In this document: positions 18,520-27,627 of the stretch, one piece after another
Position numbering within the stretch: the first letter of the stretch is position 1
Layout: the number at the start of each line of letters is the position of its first letter
Source of the DNA: a bacterium
GTDB lineage: Bacteria; Bacteroidota; Bacteroidia; NS11-12g; UBA9320
DNA: 64,000 nucleotides
Assembly: GCA_018223105.1 (NCBI GenBank)
Contig: JAAEYY010000001.1
Location: 102,671 to 166,670, forward strand
Reading direction: 5' to 3'
The notes under the pieces: generated by a model
Seen by the model: only the letters and a program-made list of their open reading frames with translations
What the model was told of the DNA's origin: nothing
Databases searched by the model: none
Translations under genes and position numbers: made by a program

Positions 18520-18908
18520 GACTGCTTGATTTAGACTGCCAATATACTCAATTTTCAAAGGGGCATTTATCAAGGCAATAAAAAATCTGCCACTCTCTTC
18601 TGACCTAAACAGACTAAACTTTCGCCCAAAGGCTGAGTCTAGAATGTTCTAAAGATAACTACCAATTAACTTCAAACTTTCAATATGAATGCTTGGCAGA
18701 AGAGAAGTGACAGAAGAGGGTTAACGAAAAACAGTTTTATTTAGATCCTGATACAGGCTTTCAGGACCTACAACTTCGCAGGCTTTTAACGAAGCAAACC
18801 AATTCATACGAAAACTTAAGTCTTCCGGTAGCTTTTAGAACATAACTTGATACAAAGGTCGGGTGGAGATTGTTGCCAAACAGTTACGAAATGAATACAA
18901 TTTTGGGC
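18520..18908. other. 389-nt non-coding gap
   Basis: No ORF longer than about 20 codons with a plausible start. It lies between the start of the membrane protein at 18519 and the stop of the response-regulator gene at 18909, both on the minus strand. No T-run terminator is visible for the signalling operon. TATATTGG on the minus strand near 18538-18545 is one base from a -7 box and could serve the gene starting at 18519. Confidence 0.5.
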
Positions 18909-19553
18909 TTAAATGCGGAAAATACCTTCTTGAATAGCATAAACCACTAAACCGGCAGAATTTTTCATACCCGTTTTTTGAAGCAGCCTATTTCTATAGG
19001 TATTTGCAGTATTGATGGTGATATTGAGACTATCCGAAATTTCTTTATTGGTCTTTTGTTCGCAGATCAGCTTAAGCATTTCTAATTCAGAATCTGAGAG
19101 TGGATCTTTTTTGAAGAGACTTTTTTTGCCGTCTTTCTTGGTGTAGATCTGTTTGGAGATTAAAGGACTGATATAAAATTCAATATCTAACACCCTTCGA
19201 ATAGCCAAAAACAGTTCGTCTGAACTTGCATCTTTTGTTACAAAACCATTGGCTCCGGCATCCAGCATTTCATTGACAAGACGGGGTTCTTTATGAATGG
19301 ATAAGGTTAGAACCTTAACCTTGTTGCCAAAGTTTTTCCTGATTTGCTTAACGGTCTCAGGTCCGTCCATCAAGGGCATTTCAAAGTCAACAAGAATAAC
19401 ATCTGTAGGTTCTTTACCCAGCATTTGGTCCAGGAAATCTCTTCCGTTCGAAGCTGTTATTTGCACTTCTAATTCCTCTCTATCGCTGAGAAGATTTGCC
19501 AGCGCTTTTCTAAATATTTCGTGATCTTCTATGATGCTAATGCTGATGCTCAT
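18909..19553 (-). CDS. LuxR/NarL-family response regulator
   Basis: DNA-binding response regulator of 214 residues. The receiver domain (about 1-120) has the acidic pair Glu9/Asp10 and the phosphoacceptor Asp56 in LVDFEMPLMDG, with Lys105 in FVTKDAS. A LuxR-type helix-turn-helix follows (about 143-205: LSDSELEMLKLICEQKTNKEI). A TTG four codons earlier (19565) is possible, but the ATG at 19553 is preferred. The gene overlaps the 3' end of the histidine kinase by 17 nt, so the two are cognate partners. It is the last gene of a four-gene minus-strand operon. Confidence 0.93.
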   Translation of the reverse strand: MSISISIIEDHEIFRKALANLLSDREELEVQITASNGRDFLDQMLGKEPTDVILVDFEMPLMDGPETVKQIRKNFGNKVKVLTLSIHKEPRLVNEMLDAGANGFVTKDASSDELFLAIRRVLDIEFYISPLISKQIYTKKDGKKSLFKKDPLSDSELEMLKLICEQKTNKEISDSLNITINTANTYRNRLLQKTGMKNSAGLVVYAIQEGIFRI

Positions 19554-20325
19554 ATGGAATTGCAATTTTAATATCTACACCCTGATTGGGAGCAGATTCT
19601 ACCGATAAGTTTCCACCAATGGCATTGATTCTACCCAGAATACTATTAAGCCCTAGTCCTTCGAACACTTTTGTGGTGTCGTAGCCAATTCCATCATCTT
19701 TGTAATTCAATAAAATCTGATGTGGTTCCTGATGTACTTCTATTGATACGGAATTAGCTCTGGAATGTTTGCTGGCATTGGTGCATAGCTCTTGACATAC
19801 CCTGTAGATGGAAGTGCTCACTACTTCTCTTTTAATATTGAGATCATCGATATTAAAGGTGAATTCAATGTCACTACCGGCATTGGCCTTAGCTTCAATA
19901 TCGAGCAGAGCCTCGTTAATACCAAAGCGGTTCAGAATAACAGGGTAAAGCATCCTGGTAAGATTGGAAAACTGAGCCATAGCGGCACCCAAACTTTCTT
20001 CGGCATCTTCCGCTATTTTTCTGAGATCTTCTTGTGAATCCGGTTTGTGACTCATGTTTTGAATCCGGGAAATATTCATTCTTGTGGCGGCGAACATGGG
20101 CCCGAGTTCATCGTGGAGCTCCATGCTAATGCGTTGTCTCTCGTTTTCTTGAGAGATCAAGGTGTTTTCTGAAATCTCTTTTTGTTTTTGCAGTTCCAGT
20201 TCCTGCATCTCGATTAAGAGTTTATCTTTTTTTCGCTGCGCTGAAAAGATGATAAATGCAGCCAAGCCGATAATGAGCAAGGTGAAGGCGGTGCCTATGA
20301 TGATGACGGAGGCGATGTTTTCCAT
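19537..20325 (-). CDS. NarX-type sensor histidine kinase (HisKA_3)
   Basis: A 262-residue kinase with one N-terminal membrane helix (about 6-28), no visible periplasmic sensor domain, a short coiled coil (about 31-62), a HisKA_3 dimerisation helix with His71 in RISMELHDELGP, and a HATPase domain carrying the N-box (ELCTNASKHS), the G1 box (YKDDGIGYD) and the G2 region (GLGLNSILGRI). Without its own input domain it probably receives its signal through the neighbouring multi-TM protein, whose gene overlaps it by 31 nt. It should phosphorylate the LuxR-type regulator encoded next. Confidence 0.93.
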   Translation of the reverse strand: MENIASVIIIGTAFTLLIIGLAAFIIFSAQRKKDKLLIEMQELELQKQKEISENTLISQENERQRISMELHDELGPMFAATRMNISRIQNMSHKPDSQEDLRKIAEDAEESLGAAMAQFSNLTRMLYPVILNRFGINEALLDIEAKANAGSDIEFTFNIDDLNIKREVVSTSIYRVCQELCTNASKHSRANSVSIEVHQEPHQILLNYKDDGIGYDTTKVFEGLGLNSILGRINAIGGNLSVESAPNQGVDIKIAIPYEHQH

Positions 20326-20978
20326 AGTAAACCGATTAAGATTCCAGTGTAATATAAGAAGTAAATCGGGATATAGACGTTATACCAGATTTGTTGCCAT
20401 TGAAAGGTTTCTGCAAGAAGTAACCTTGAAAAAGCAATAGTGAAAAAACTTCCACCAAAGAATATAAGAAATGAAAAGGCATAAATGAGCTTTTTATTCC
20501 TTAGTCGAGGATTATGTTCGGATTTATTCACTAAATTCCAGATCCAATGAAAAGTTAAAACCGTGATAATGAATCCATTAAGACTGGCTAGGTCAAAAAA
20601 TTGAATGGATTCAGAAATTCTCCAATCCTCTACTTCTAGTGAGTCGGTGAGAACTGATAAAATTGAATAATCAGAAAATATTTGAGTTAAAGATTCTGCA
20701 GATATCGTTCCAATCGCAAGAATATATGGTGTTTTAACAAATGTGTCTTTATAAAAGATTATTGAAAGAATGATCATCTCAACAATCATGAAACTTCTAT
20801 AGATATTTACATTGAATTTAGGGAAAACCCATAATCCAAAAATTTCAGTTATAAATACTATGGATACTAATACGAGTATTAATTGATCTATTTTGGGCTT
20901 AGCCTTTTTAGCTATACCTATGAATAGTATCAGAGCTAGTAGAGATTGAGCTATAACAATAGCTACTTCTCTGTTCAT
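20295..20978 (-). CDS. Multi-TM membrane protein, candidate signal-input partner of the kinase
   Basis: A 227-residue protein with about six or seven membrane helices (near residues 5-22, 32-50, 58-78, 82-100, 130-150, 165-187, 195-218) and almost no soluble domain. The family is not recognised. Its gene overlaps the small soluble-protein gene upstream by 4 nt (ATGA) and the kinase downstream by 31 nt, so expression is very tightly linked. The kinase has only one membrane helix and no sensor domain, so the simplest reading is that this protein provides the sensing function. That role is inferred from position only. Confidence 0.8.
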   Translation of the reverse strand: MNREVAIVIAQSLLALILFIGIAKKAKPKIDQLILVLVSIVFITEIFGLWVFPKFNVNIYRSFMIVEMIILSIIFYKDTFVKTPYILAIGTISAESLTQIFSDYSILSVLTDSLEVEDWRISESIQFFDLASLNGFIITVLTFHWIWNLVNKSEHNPRLRNKKLIYAFSFLIFFGGSFFTIAFSRLLLAETFQWQQIWYNVYIPIYFLYYTGILIGLLWKTSPPSSS

Positions 20979-21286
20979 GAATTTAGTGGGTTAACCGCTG
21001 AATTATCTGGAGGAGATGGTAAACAATACTCCGCCAAATTCCCATTGTATAAATCATTCCCGTTTACATCTACTCCTGTCACAATCAAATTGCGTTCTCC
21101 GGCATTGGTTTGCCCAAAGTAAATTCTAATTCCGGTGCAGTTGGGTTGATTTAAAATATCTTGAATGGCAGTCTTACCAAAAGCAAAACCTAATTTTCCG
21201 GCAGGGTTTGCATTTCTGTAATTTCCGGTCATTTCAGACGCTTCTGCCAATGTGATGTTGTGGTCTTCGTTTCCTGTAATAGTCAT
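20975..21286 (-). CDS. Small soluble protein of a Bacteroidota-type family, first gene of a signalling operon
   Basis: A 103-residue protein without signal peptide or membrane helix. The N-terminal half reads ITLAEASEMTGNYRNANP, followed by GFAFGKTAIQDILNQ, a strand pair CTGIRIYFGQTNAGERNLIVTGVD, and a Pro-rich tail. Similar short proteins (pattern YRxxNPxxxxGxxFGKxxIxxILxQxxCxGIRIYxG) occur in other Bacteroidota as far as I recall, without known function. Its stop overlaps the start of the multi-TM gene (ATGA). It could be a cytoplasmic ligand-binding or regulatory partner of the kinase system; that is a guess from context. Confidence 0.75.
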   Translation of the reverse strand: MTITGNEDHNITLAEASEMTGNYRNANPAGKLGFAFGKTAIQDILNQPNCTGIRIYFGQTNAGERNLIVTGVDVNGNDLYNGNLAEYCLPSPPDNSAVNPLNS

Positions 21287-21482
21287 GATTTTTGGAGCTA
21301 TTTGTTATAATTTATTATTTGAGTTTGCTAATTTAATATCATTTTATTCCTAAAACATGATTCTGATCTTTTTTATAAGTAGACTAATTAAGCCACTTAA
21401 TTCTCTGCTTTTGACGGTAGCTATAGAATTATAAGCGGAATGTTAAAAAATGCCCACTGTGTATTTTTCGTTTTTTTCTGGA

Positions 21483-21490
21483 TATATTTG
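21483..21490 (+). promoter_or_regulatory. -7 box TATATTTG
   Basis: Perfect TAnnTTTG match 15 nt before the ATG at 21505, preceded by a T-rich stretch in place of a clear -33 TTG. Confidence 0.65.
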
Positions 21491-21504
21491 ATTGAACCAT
21501 CAAT

Positions 21505-22098
21505 ATGACTATGAATAAAATTTTTACTTACGCTTTATTATTAGGGCTTGTGGCAATTTCAGCCTGTAAAGATGCTCCACCCGAAACCACCTTTGATACT
21601 ACAGAGTACAAAAACGACAGTTACACCGAGGGTGATACCAACAATATCATTTTTCAGGCGGGTTTCACTGCAACAGAAAGAGCAGCTGTTGTGCTTGGAC
21701 CTATTAATGAGACCTTCATTATCAATGAAATTAAATTTATGTTTGGAGGTGAACTCGATTCAAAAGATGTGATCGTTCGAATTTATTGGGATGAAGGCAA
21801 AGCTAATCCTGGCGAAAAAATGTATGAAGGAACTCACACAATTTCAAATCCTAGTGTGACAAGCTTTCAAACAATAAATCTTAGAAACGAGGAGATTACC
21901 TTCCATTCCGGAGGTACTTTTAGGGTGACCCTTGAATTTAAACATGCAGGATTACCATGTGTCGCAAGAGACAACGATGGTAATTTTAGCAATACCAAAA
22001 ACTGGGTTTATGAAAATAGCAACTGGATCGGACCTGACCTCATCGGTATTAAAGACGACTTTATTATCCGGGCTACAGTTGATACAAAAGCAAAATAA
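21505..22098 (+). CDS. Lipoprotein of unknown function
   Basis: A 197-residue protein with a lipoprotein signal: hydrophobic residues 6-18 and lipobox Ile-Ser-Ala-Cys with Cys21 as the lipidated residue. The mature part is beta-rich and acidic (for example EIKFMFGGELDSKDVIVRIY and FRVTLEFKHAG), like a sandwich-type carbohydrate- or matrix-binding module, but no named domain can be assigned. A second ATG two codons in (21511) could also be the start. The next gene has its own promoter, so this one is probably monocistronic. Confidence 0.8.
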   Translation: MTMNKIFTYALLLGLVAISACKDAPPETTFDTTEYKNDSYTEGDTNNIIFQAGFTATERAAVVLGPINETFIINEIKFMFGGELDSKDVIVRIYWDEGKANPGEKMYEGTHTISNPSVTSFQTINLRNEEITFHSGGTFRVTLEFKHAGLPCVARDNDGNFSNTKNWVYENSNWIGPDLIGIKDDFIIRATVDTKAK

Positions 22099-22155
22099 TC
22101 GGGTCAGTCACTCTTAATGAATATGACAGAGTGGGGTACCGGCTTAACAATCCTA

Positions 22156-22163
22156 TATATTTG
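22156..22163 (+). promoter_or_regulatory. -7 box TATATTTG
   Basis: Perfect TAnnTTTG match 21 nt before the ATG at 22185. It lies inside the longer ORF that begins at 22131, which argues for the shorter start. Confidence 0.65.
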
Positions 22164-22184
22164 AACCACCAATTAATTAATCCA

Positions 22185-22928
22185 ATGAAAAAACTCATCA
22201 TTTTAGTCCTTCTTAGCGGACTTGGCTTTCAATCATTTGCAGGAGTAGGCGACCTAGGTCCTAGAAACATCATTAAGACGAATTTAATAAGTGATGCATT
22301 CCTGATTATCAACTTGAACTATGAGCTTAAAATTAGCAATTCATATAGTGTAGGTATGATAGCCGGTGTGATGCCGGAACGTACGTACTCACTCGATGCT
22401 TCTGCTTTCAACAACGACGGAGATGATATTGCTTATTCCGGTGAAATATCTCCTTCAGGCGTGTTTGTGAGTCCATACATTAGAAAATATTTTAAAGGTG
22501 CCATGACCGGTTTTTACATGGAGCTCTTTACCAAATATTATAACTATGGATTTGAAATTCCATATGATTATGAGAAAAACAATTCAACTGTAATGACTGC
22601 CGCTGTCGGTAAGGCTTCTGCAATTGGAGGTGGACTTTCAGCAGGAACCCAAATTTCTTTAGGGAAACTTTTTGTACTTGATTTTTATGCCGGACTTGGA
22701 CTCGGTTATGCTACTGCAAGAGCAGAAACCAATGATCCGCAACTCGATGCACAAGACTATGCTGACATTAAAGAAGAAATGCAGGGCATTTCAGATGTTG
22801 AAGTAAGCTATGGTGATTTTATCATATCAAACCTTGAATATGATGCCACTAGCGATATGGCTTGGATTCAATCCAAAACTGTTGTTCCTATGCTTAAAGC
22901 AGGGATTTCTTTCGGAATTGTATTCTAG
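22185..22928 (+). CDS. Outer-membrane beta-barrel-like protein
   Basis: A 247-residue exported protein. A classical signal peptide (MKKLIILVLLSGLGFQSFA, cleaved before Gly20) is followed by alternating hydrophobic/polar strands with aromatic girdles (for example SGVFVSPYIRKYFKG, GFYMELFTKYYNYGF, LFVLDFYAGLGLGYATARAE) and a hydrophobic last residue, as expected of a small 8-stranded barrel. The start at 22131 would place 18 non-signal residues first and would include the promoter box, so 22185 is used. The function is unknown. A strong terminator follows. Confidence 0.82.
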   Translation: MKKLIILVLLSGLGFQSFAGVGDLGPRNIIKTNLISDAFLIINLNYELKISNSYSVGMIAGVMPERTYSLDASAFNNDGDDIAYSGEISPSGVFVSPYIRKYFKGAMTGFYMELFTKYYNYGFEIPYDYEKNNSTVMTAAVGKASAIGGGLSAGTQISLGKLFVLDFYAGLGLGYATARAETNDPQLDAQDYADIKEEMQGISDVEVSYGDFIISNLEYDATSDMAWIQSKTVVPMLKAGISFGIVF

Positions 22929-22949
22929 ATTTAAAATATTTAAGACTAA

Positions 22950-22977
22950 AAAGCGTCGTACTTGCGACGCTTTTTTT
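22950..22977 (+). terminator. Rho-independent terminator
   Basis: AGCGTCG (22952-22958), loop TACTTG, CGACGCT (22965-22971), followed by Ts to 22977. It separates the barrel protein from the zinc-ribbon gene. Confidence 0.85.
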
Positions 22978-23021
22978 ATTTATTCATTTAGCGATTCAAT
23001 CAATATTATTATCTTTTCAAG

Positions 23022-23420
23022 GTGAATAAATACACTTGTCCATATTGTGAAGCTCAATTAAATGCTGAGGGATTTATTGTTCTCGCAGCTCATTGCGAAT
23101 CCGGAGACCGTGGTTTGATCTTTTTTTCTGATGAACTTGGAAATTTCTCTGTTAGCTTAACAGACAACCTGAAACCACTGGTGAAAGAAGGCGATAAATT
23201 GCATTTTCACTGTTCCGCTTGTCAGGAAACTTTGGAATATCACGAGAATAATAAACTAGCAAGACTTGTGAAGCACGACGAAGACGGTTCCAAGCACGCC
23301 ATCATTTTCTCTACCATATTTGGTGAACAAAGTACCTATAAGATCAGCGAAGAACGCACCTTGAGTTTTGGTGAGAATGCGCTGAAATACATGGATCCGG
23401 ACTGGTATCGCAAATTGTAA
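23022..23420 (+). CDS. Zinc-ribbon-like protein, unknown function
   Basis: A 132-residue soluble protein with two Cys pairs, Cys6-x2-Cys9 and Cys64-x2-Cys67, which together would form a zinc ribbon around a beta-rich insert. The rest is acidic and has no recognised domain. The start is GTG at 23022; TATCTTTT, one base off the -7 box, lies just before it and would give a nearly leaderless transcript. The TAA stop abuts the TAA of the convergent ATPase gene with no intervening base (TAATTA). Confidence 0.75.
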   Translation: MNKYTCPYCEAQLNAEGFIVLAAHCESGDRGLIFFSDELGNFSVSLTDNLKPLVKEGDKLHFHCSACQETLEYHENNKLARLVKHDEDGSKHAIIFSTIFGEQSTYKISEERTLSFGENALKYMDPDWYRKL

Positions 23421-24953
23421 TTAACGGCGTTTAACACCTAGTACGCCCAATATTCCTCGGGTTAGTTCCCTCACAATAGTTCTGGTTACTGAACTATTAG
23501 CAATCTTTTCTAAAGTACTTTTCTCTTTTCTTGTTGATCTTCTTGAACTGCTTGTAGTCTTGGCTTCTTTTTCTGCCTCTTTCTTGGCAATCTCCTCTTC
23601 CTTTTCAATTTTTTCTAACAGAATTTCATATGCACTTTCACGATCTATACTCTCATTGTATTTCTCCATGATGTCAGAAGCTCTCATCACTTCCTTCTTC
23701 TCTTTTTCAGTAATAACATCCATGCGAGAGGATGGAGCTGTGAGCAGAGTATGTGCAAGTGGTGTTGGAATTCCCTTTTCATTCAATACGGAAACAATTG
23801 CTTCTCCAATCCCTAGTTTCGTTAGCAATTCATCCGTTTCGTAAAACTCTGTTATGGGATAATTTTCAGCGGTCAGTTTGATTGCTTTTCTATCCTTCGC
23901 AGTGAAAGCTCTTAAGGCATGCTGAATTTTCATACCTAATTGGGCCAACACATCTTCCGGGATGTCGGTTGGGTTTTGAGTTACGAAAAACAGCCCAACG
24001 CCCTTAGATCGTATCAGTTTAACAATGGTTTCGATCTGATCAAGTAATGCTTTTGTGGCTTCTTCAAAAATGAGATGAGCTTCGTCAATAAAGATGACCA
24101 ATTCGGGTTTGTCGCTGTCTCCTTGTTCCGGTAGTTTATTGTAGATCTCCGCTAGAAGACATAACATGAAAGTAGAGAATAATTGAGGCTTATTCTGAAT
24201 ATCGTCCAGCCTCAAAATATTGATGTAGCCAAGGCCGTCTTTGTCTTTTCTCATGAGATCATCCACTTCAAAAGAGCGCTCTCCAAAGAAAAGATCAGCA
24301 CCCTGCTCTTCAATGCGGATGAGGCTTCGCATAATCGCGCCGACACTTGCGCTGCTTACCCTGCCGTAATCTTTTTCTATATCATCTTTGCCTTCGTTGC
24401 TGATATACTGCAGTACTTTTCTGAAATCTTTGATATCCAGAAGCGGCAACTTCTCATCATCACAATATTTAAAAACAATACTCACTATTCCACTCTGAGT
24501 ATCGTTCAATTCTAGAATTTTTGAAAGAAGCACAGGTCCAAATTCAGATATGGTAGCACGCATTCTCGTTCCTTCCTGTTCCGAGATGGTAAGCAATTCA
24601 CAAGGGTAGGCACGTCCTTCCCATGGAGTCCCAATCATGTTGTGACGCTCGTCAATTTTTGGGTGACCACCCGCTGCTTGAGTGAGTCCGCTTAGATCGC
24701 CCTTCACATCCATTAATAAAACAGGTACTCCTTTTTCCGACAAACGTTCTGCAATGTTTTGAAGGGTTTTTGTCTTACCGGTACCTGTAGCTCCTGCAAT
24801 TAATCCATGGCGGTTTAAAGTTTTTAAGGGAGCTTTAATCAAACTGCCAGTAAGTGCTTCGCCTTCAAGCATAGCGGCTCCTAGCAGTATGCTGTCGCCT
24901 TTGTAGGTATATCCTTTTTCTAGTACTTCGCGGAATTCTTCTTTCTTACTCAT
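23421..24953 (-). CDS. HerA-like ATPase, DUF853 (YjgR) family
   Basis: A 510-residue P-loop ATPase of the HerA/FtsK superfamily. Walker A is GATGTGKT at 54-61, and Walker B is in LVIFIDEAHLIFE, followed by the sensor-like FFVTQNPTDIPEDV. The C-terminus is a Lys/Glu-rich helix and a basic tail. YjgR-type proteins are widespread but their job is not established; a role with DNA is assumed only from the HerA relation. On the minus strand TATCTTCG (24968-24975) is one base off the -7 box and may be its promoter. Confidence 0.92.
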   Translation of the reverse strand: MSKKEEFREVLEKGYTYKGDSILLGAAMLEGEALTGSLIKAPLKTLNRHGLIAGATGTGKTKTLQNIAERLSEKGVPVLLMDVKGDLSGLTQAAGGHPKIDERHNMIGTPWEGRAYPCELLTISEQEGTRMRATISEFGPVLLSKILELNDTQSGIVSIVFKYCDDEKLPLLDIKDFRKVLQYISNEGKDDIEKDYGRVSSASVGAIMRSLIRIEEQGADLFFGERSFEVDDLMRKDKDGLGYINILRLDDIQNKPQLFSTFMLCLLAEIYNKLPEQGDSDKPELVIFIDEAHLIFEEATKALLDQIETIVKLIRSKGVGLFFVTQNPTDIPEDVLAQLGMKIQHALRAFTAKDRKAIKLTAENYPITEFYETDELLTKLGIGEAIVSVLNEKGIPTPLAHTLLTAPSSRMDVITEKEKKEVMRASDIMEKYNESIDRESAYEILLEKIEKEEEIAKKEAEKEAKTTSSSRRSTRKEKSTLEKIANSSVTRTIVRELTRGILGVLGVKRR

Positions 24954-25030
24954 GATGCTACTTGATGCGAAGATATTTTATTTGATAAAACCCTTCAATT
25001 TATTAAATCTTTAAAGCGTTAAACAATTCG

Positions 25031-25038
25031 TATTTTTG
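25031..25038 (+). promoter_or_regulatory. -7 box TATTTTTG
   Basis: Perfect TAnnTTTG match 14 nt before the ATG at 25052, in the divergent gap with the HerA-like ATPase. Confidence 0.65.
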
Positions 25039-25051
25039 CACAGAATACTGA

Positions 25052-26314
25052 ATGACTCCGGTTACTATCGTTATACTCATGCTGATCTTCTCTGCCTTTT
25101 TCTCCGGCTTAGAGATTGCCTTTATCAGCGCCAACAGATTGAGAATTGAACTCAAGAGTAATCAGGGGAAGCATTGGGCTCAAATCTGCTCTGATTATTT
25201 TAAGTCGCCATCTAAATTTATAAGCACAATACTGGTTGGAAACAATGTGGCCCTTGTGATCTATGGTGTTACCATGGAGCTCATTTTCGCAGATCCGGTT
25301 GATGGTGTATTTAGTATGATTACAAATCCCGGACTCAGAATTATTCTGGCAACCATTGTATCAACCATGATCGTATTAGTTACAGCGGAGTTTTTGCCTA
25401 AGGCTTTGTTCAGGATTAACCCTGCGGGGATGTTAAAAGTGCTTATTTATCCTTTTCAGTTATTCTACTTTTTGCTCTGGCCTTTGGTTCAGTTTGTAAT
25501 GTGGCTGAGTAAATATGTATTAAGTGGATTGTTTAATGCTGAATTTACTGAAAAGTCACCTGTTTTTACTAAAGTTGATCTGGACCACTTCATCTCGCAA
25601 AGTGCACAGCATTACGAGAAAGATGATGAAAATGACGTAGATACAGATATCTTGAAGAATGCTTTGGATTTCGGTAATGTAAGAGTGAGAGATTGCCTAA
25701 TTCCGAGAACGGATATTGTTGCTATTGATATTAATGAGACCATTCAGGACTTAGAGAAACTCTTTATTGAATCTCGTCATTCTAAAATTTTGGTCTACGA
25801 GGATAATATCGACCATATCATAGGCTATGTTCATCACCTCGATTTACACAAGGGTCCAAAAAATATTAGGGCTGCGCTCTTAAGCATACTCATAACCAAT
25901 GAATCTAAATCTGCGAATGAGATGCTGAATGAATTCAGTACCACTCAAAAAAGTATCGCTTTAGTTGTAGACGAATACGGTGGCACTGCGGGAATTATTA
26001 CAGTTGAGGATATTATGGAGGAGATCTTCGGTGAGATTGAAGATGAGCACGATGATAATTCTGATCAGATGGAGATTGTGGTGGATGAAGGAGTATATGT
26101 GTTTTCTGCTAAGCAAGAAGTTGACCTCATTAATGAAAAATATGAGCTCAACATCCCCGAAGGGGAATATGAAACCTTAGGAGGATATGTCGTAGCAAAC
26201 CTTGAAGATATCCCAAAGGAAGGTGAAACCTATGTTATTGGGCAATATGAGATTAAAATTCTCGAAGCATCGGAACAAAGAATTGAACGAATCCGATTGA
26301 GTATACTCGAGTAA
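25052..26314 (+). CDS. CNNM/CorC-HlyC family membrane protein
   Basis: A 420-residue protein with the standard order: DUF21/CNNM membrane domain (about 1-190, beginning MLIFSAFFSGLEIAFISANR), two CBS domains (about 205-330) and a C-terminal CorC_HlyC transporter-associated domain (about 345-420). The CBS pair ends with the family signature VVDEYGGTAGIITVEDIMEEIFGEIEDEHD (shown here as one motif region, residues 306-335). Related proteins move Mg2+ or Co2+ or affect their homeostasis. GldE of the gliding machinery belongs to the same superfamily, but no gld genes are adjacent and I do not call it GldE. The stop abuts that of rarA. Confidence 0.9.
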   Translation: MTPVTIVILMLIFSAFFSGLEIAFISANRLRIELKSNQGKHWAQICSDYFKSPSKFISTILVGNNVALVIYGVTMELIFADPVDGVFSMITNPGLRIILATIVSTMIVLVTAEFLPKALFRINPAGMLKVLIYPFQLFYFLLWPLVQFVMWLSKYVLSGLFNAEFTEKSPVFTKVDLDHFISQSAQHYEKDDENDVDTDILKNALDFGNVRVRDCLIPRTDIVAIDINETIQDLEKLFIESRHSKILVYEDNIDHIIGYVHHLDLHKGPKNIRAALLSILITNESKSANEMLNEFSTTQKSIALVVDEYGGTAGIITVEDIMEEIFGEIEDEHDDNSDQMEIVVDEGVYVFSAKQEVDLINEKYELNIPEGEYETLGGYVVANLEDIPKEGETYVIGQYEIKILEASEQRIERIRLSILE

Positions 26315-27589
26315 TCAATAGCCGTACTTATCCTTCCAAAGCAATCTCAATTTCTTTTTCATTTCTTCTTCTCGTGGATTATTTCCGGGTTCAAATAAAG
26401 TCTGACCTTTTATCTCGTCCGGCATAAATTCCATCTCGGCAAAATTGTTCTCAGCATCATGGGCGTATTTATAATCCTTACCGTAATTTAATTGCTTCAT
26501 GAGTTTGGTTGGAGCATTTCTCAAGGCCAGTGGAACAGACAAATCACCTGTGTTTCTTACCAATTGTTGAGCAGCGCCAATCGCTTTATATGCCGCATTA
26601 CTTTTAGGACTACATGCCAGATAAATGGTAACCTGACTCAAATTGATTCTGCATTCAGGATATCCAATTACATTCACTGCTCGGAAACATGCATCTGCCA
26701 GAATCAAGGCATTGGGGTTCGCATTACCAATGTCTTCACTGGCTAGAATCATGAGTCGTCTCGCAATGAATTTGGGATCCTCACCTCCTTCTATGAGTCG
26801 TGCTAAATAGTAAACCGCAGCGTTGGGATCCGAACCTCTTATCGACTTTATAAAAGCGGAAATAATATCGTAATGCTGTTCCCCGCCTTTGTCGAAGAGC
26901 GCGAGTTTTCGCTGCACAGATTCTTCAATGAGTTCATCGGTGATCACAATAGGTTCACTATTTGAATTTACTGCAATTTCCATGGCGTTCAGCAATTTTC
27001 GGGCATCTCCACCGCTGATTCTAAACAGGGAATTCCATTCCTGGATTTCAATTTGTTTTTTCTTGAGGATTTCATCCTTTTCAATAGCCTGAGTTGCTAA
27101 AGATTTTAAATCATCTGCTGAAAGCGGCTGCAAAACAAAAACCTCACATCGCGAAAGCAAAGCAGCATTTACCTCAAAACTCGGATTTTCCGTGGTGGCG
27201 CCGATGAGCGTGATAATACCTTTCTCTACGGCTCCCAACAAAGCATCCTGTTGGGATTTATTAAAACGGTGAATTTCATCAATAAACAAGATGGCAGAAC
27301 CTCCCGAACCTAGAAATTTGGAGCTTCTGGCTCGTTCAATCACTTCTCGTACATCTTTCACGCCGGCATTGATCGCACTCAATTGATGGAAAGGTCGGTT
27401 TAGGCTGGATGAAATAATAGAAGCCAAACTGGTTTTTCCTACACCGGGTGGTCCCCAAAAAATGCAGGAATAAATGTTGCCATTTTCTATGGCCTTTCGC
27501 AAAGGTTTGTTTTTGCCGATGATATGGCTTTGGCCGATGTAATCGTCCAGCGATTTAGGCCTCATTCTTTCTGCGAGTGGTGGAATCAT
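26315..27589 (-). CDS. rarA: Replication-associated recombination protein RarA (MgsA)
   Basis: AAA+ ATPase of the clamp-loader family that acts at stalled replication forks and interacts with SSB. From the ATG at 27589 it is 424 residues and begins with the expected [18 protein letters not shown]. Walker A is GPPGVGKT (46-53), Walker B is in [12 protein letters not shown], and a C-terminal tetramerisation part includes [14 protein letters not shown]. Longer starts at 27616 and 27634 exist; the latter would overlap rdgB divergently. On the minus strand GACATTTG lies just upstream of 27589 (one base off the -7 box). Confidence 0.93.
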   Translation of the reverse strand: MIPPLAERMRPKSLDDYIGQSHIIGKNKPLRKAIENGNIYSCIFWGPPGVGKTSLASIISSSLNRPFHQLSAINAGVKDVREVIERARSSKFLGSGGSAILFIDEIHRFNKSQQDALLGAVEKGIITLIGATTENPSFEVNAALLSRCEVFVLQPLSADDLKSLATQAIEKDEILKKKQIEIQEWNSLFRISGGDARKLLNAMEIAVNSNSEPIVITDELIEESVQRKLALFDKGGEQHYDIISAFIKSIRGSDPNAAVYYLARLIEGGEDPKFIARRLMILASEDIGNANPNALILADACFRAVNVIGYPECRINLSQVTIYLACSPKSNAAYKAIGAAQQLVRNTGDLSVPLALRNAPTKLMKQLNYGKDYKYAHDAENNFAEMEFMPDEIKGQTLFEPGNNPREEEMKKKLRLLWKDKYGY

Positions 27590-27627
27590 TGCTTCGTAGC
27601 CTCCAAATGTCGTCATTTGCAAGCAGT

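Noticed and set aside
25052..26314. Calling the CNNM/CorC protein GldE
   Set aside because: Superfamily match only; no gliding genes are adjacent and the N-terminus is that of generic CNNM proteins.
27577..27627. Upstream extension of RdgB and the overlapping longer start of RarA (to 27634)
   Set aside because: Both would overlap divergently and neither matches its family; shorter starts give canonical N-termini.
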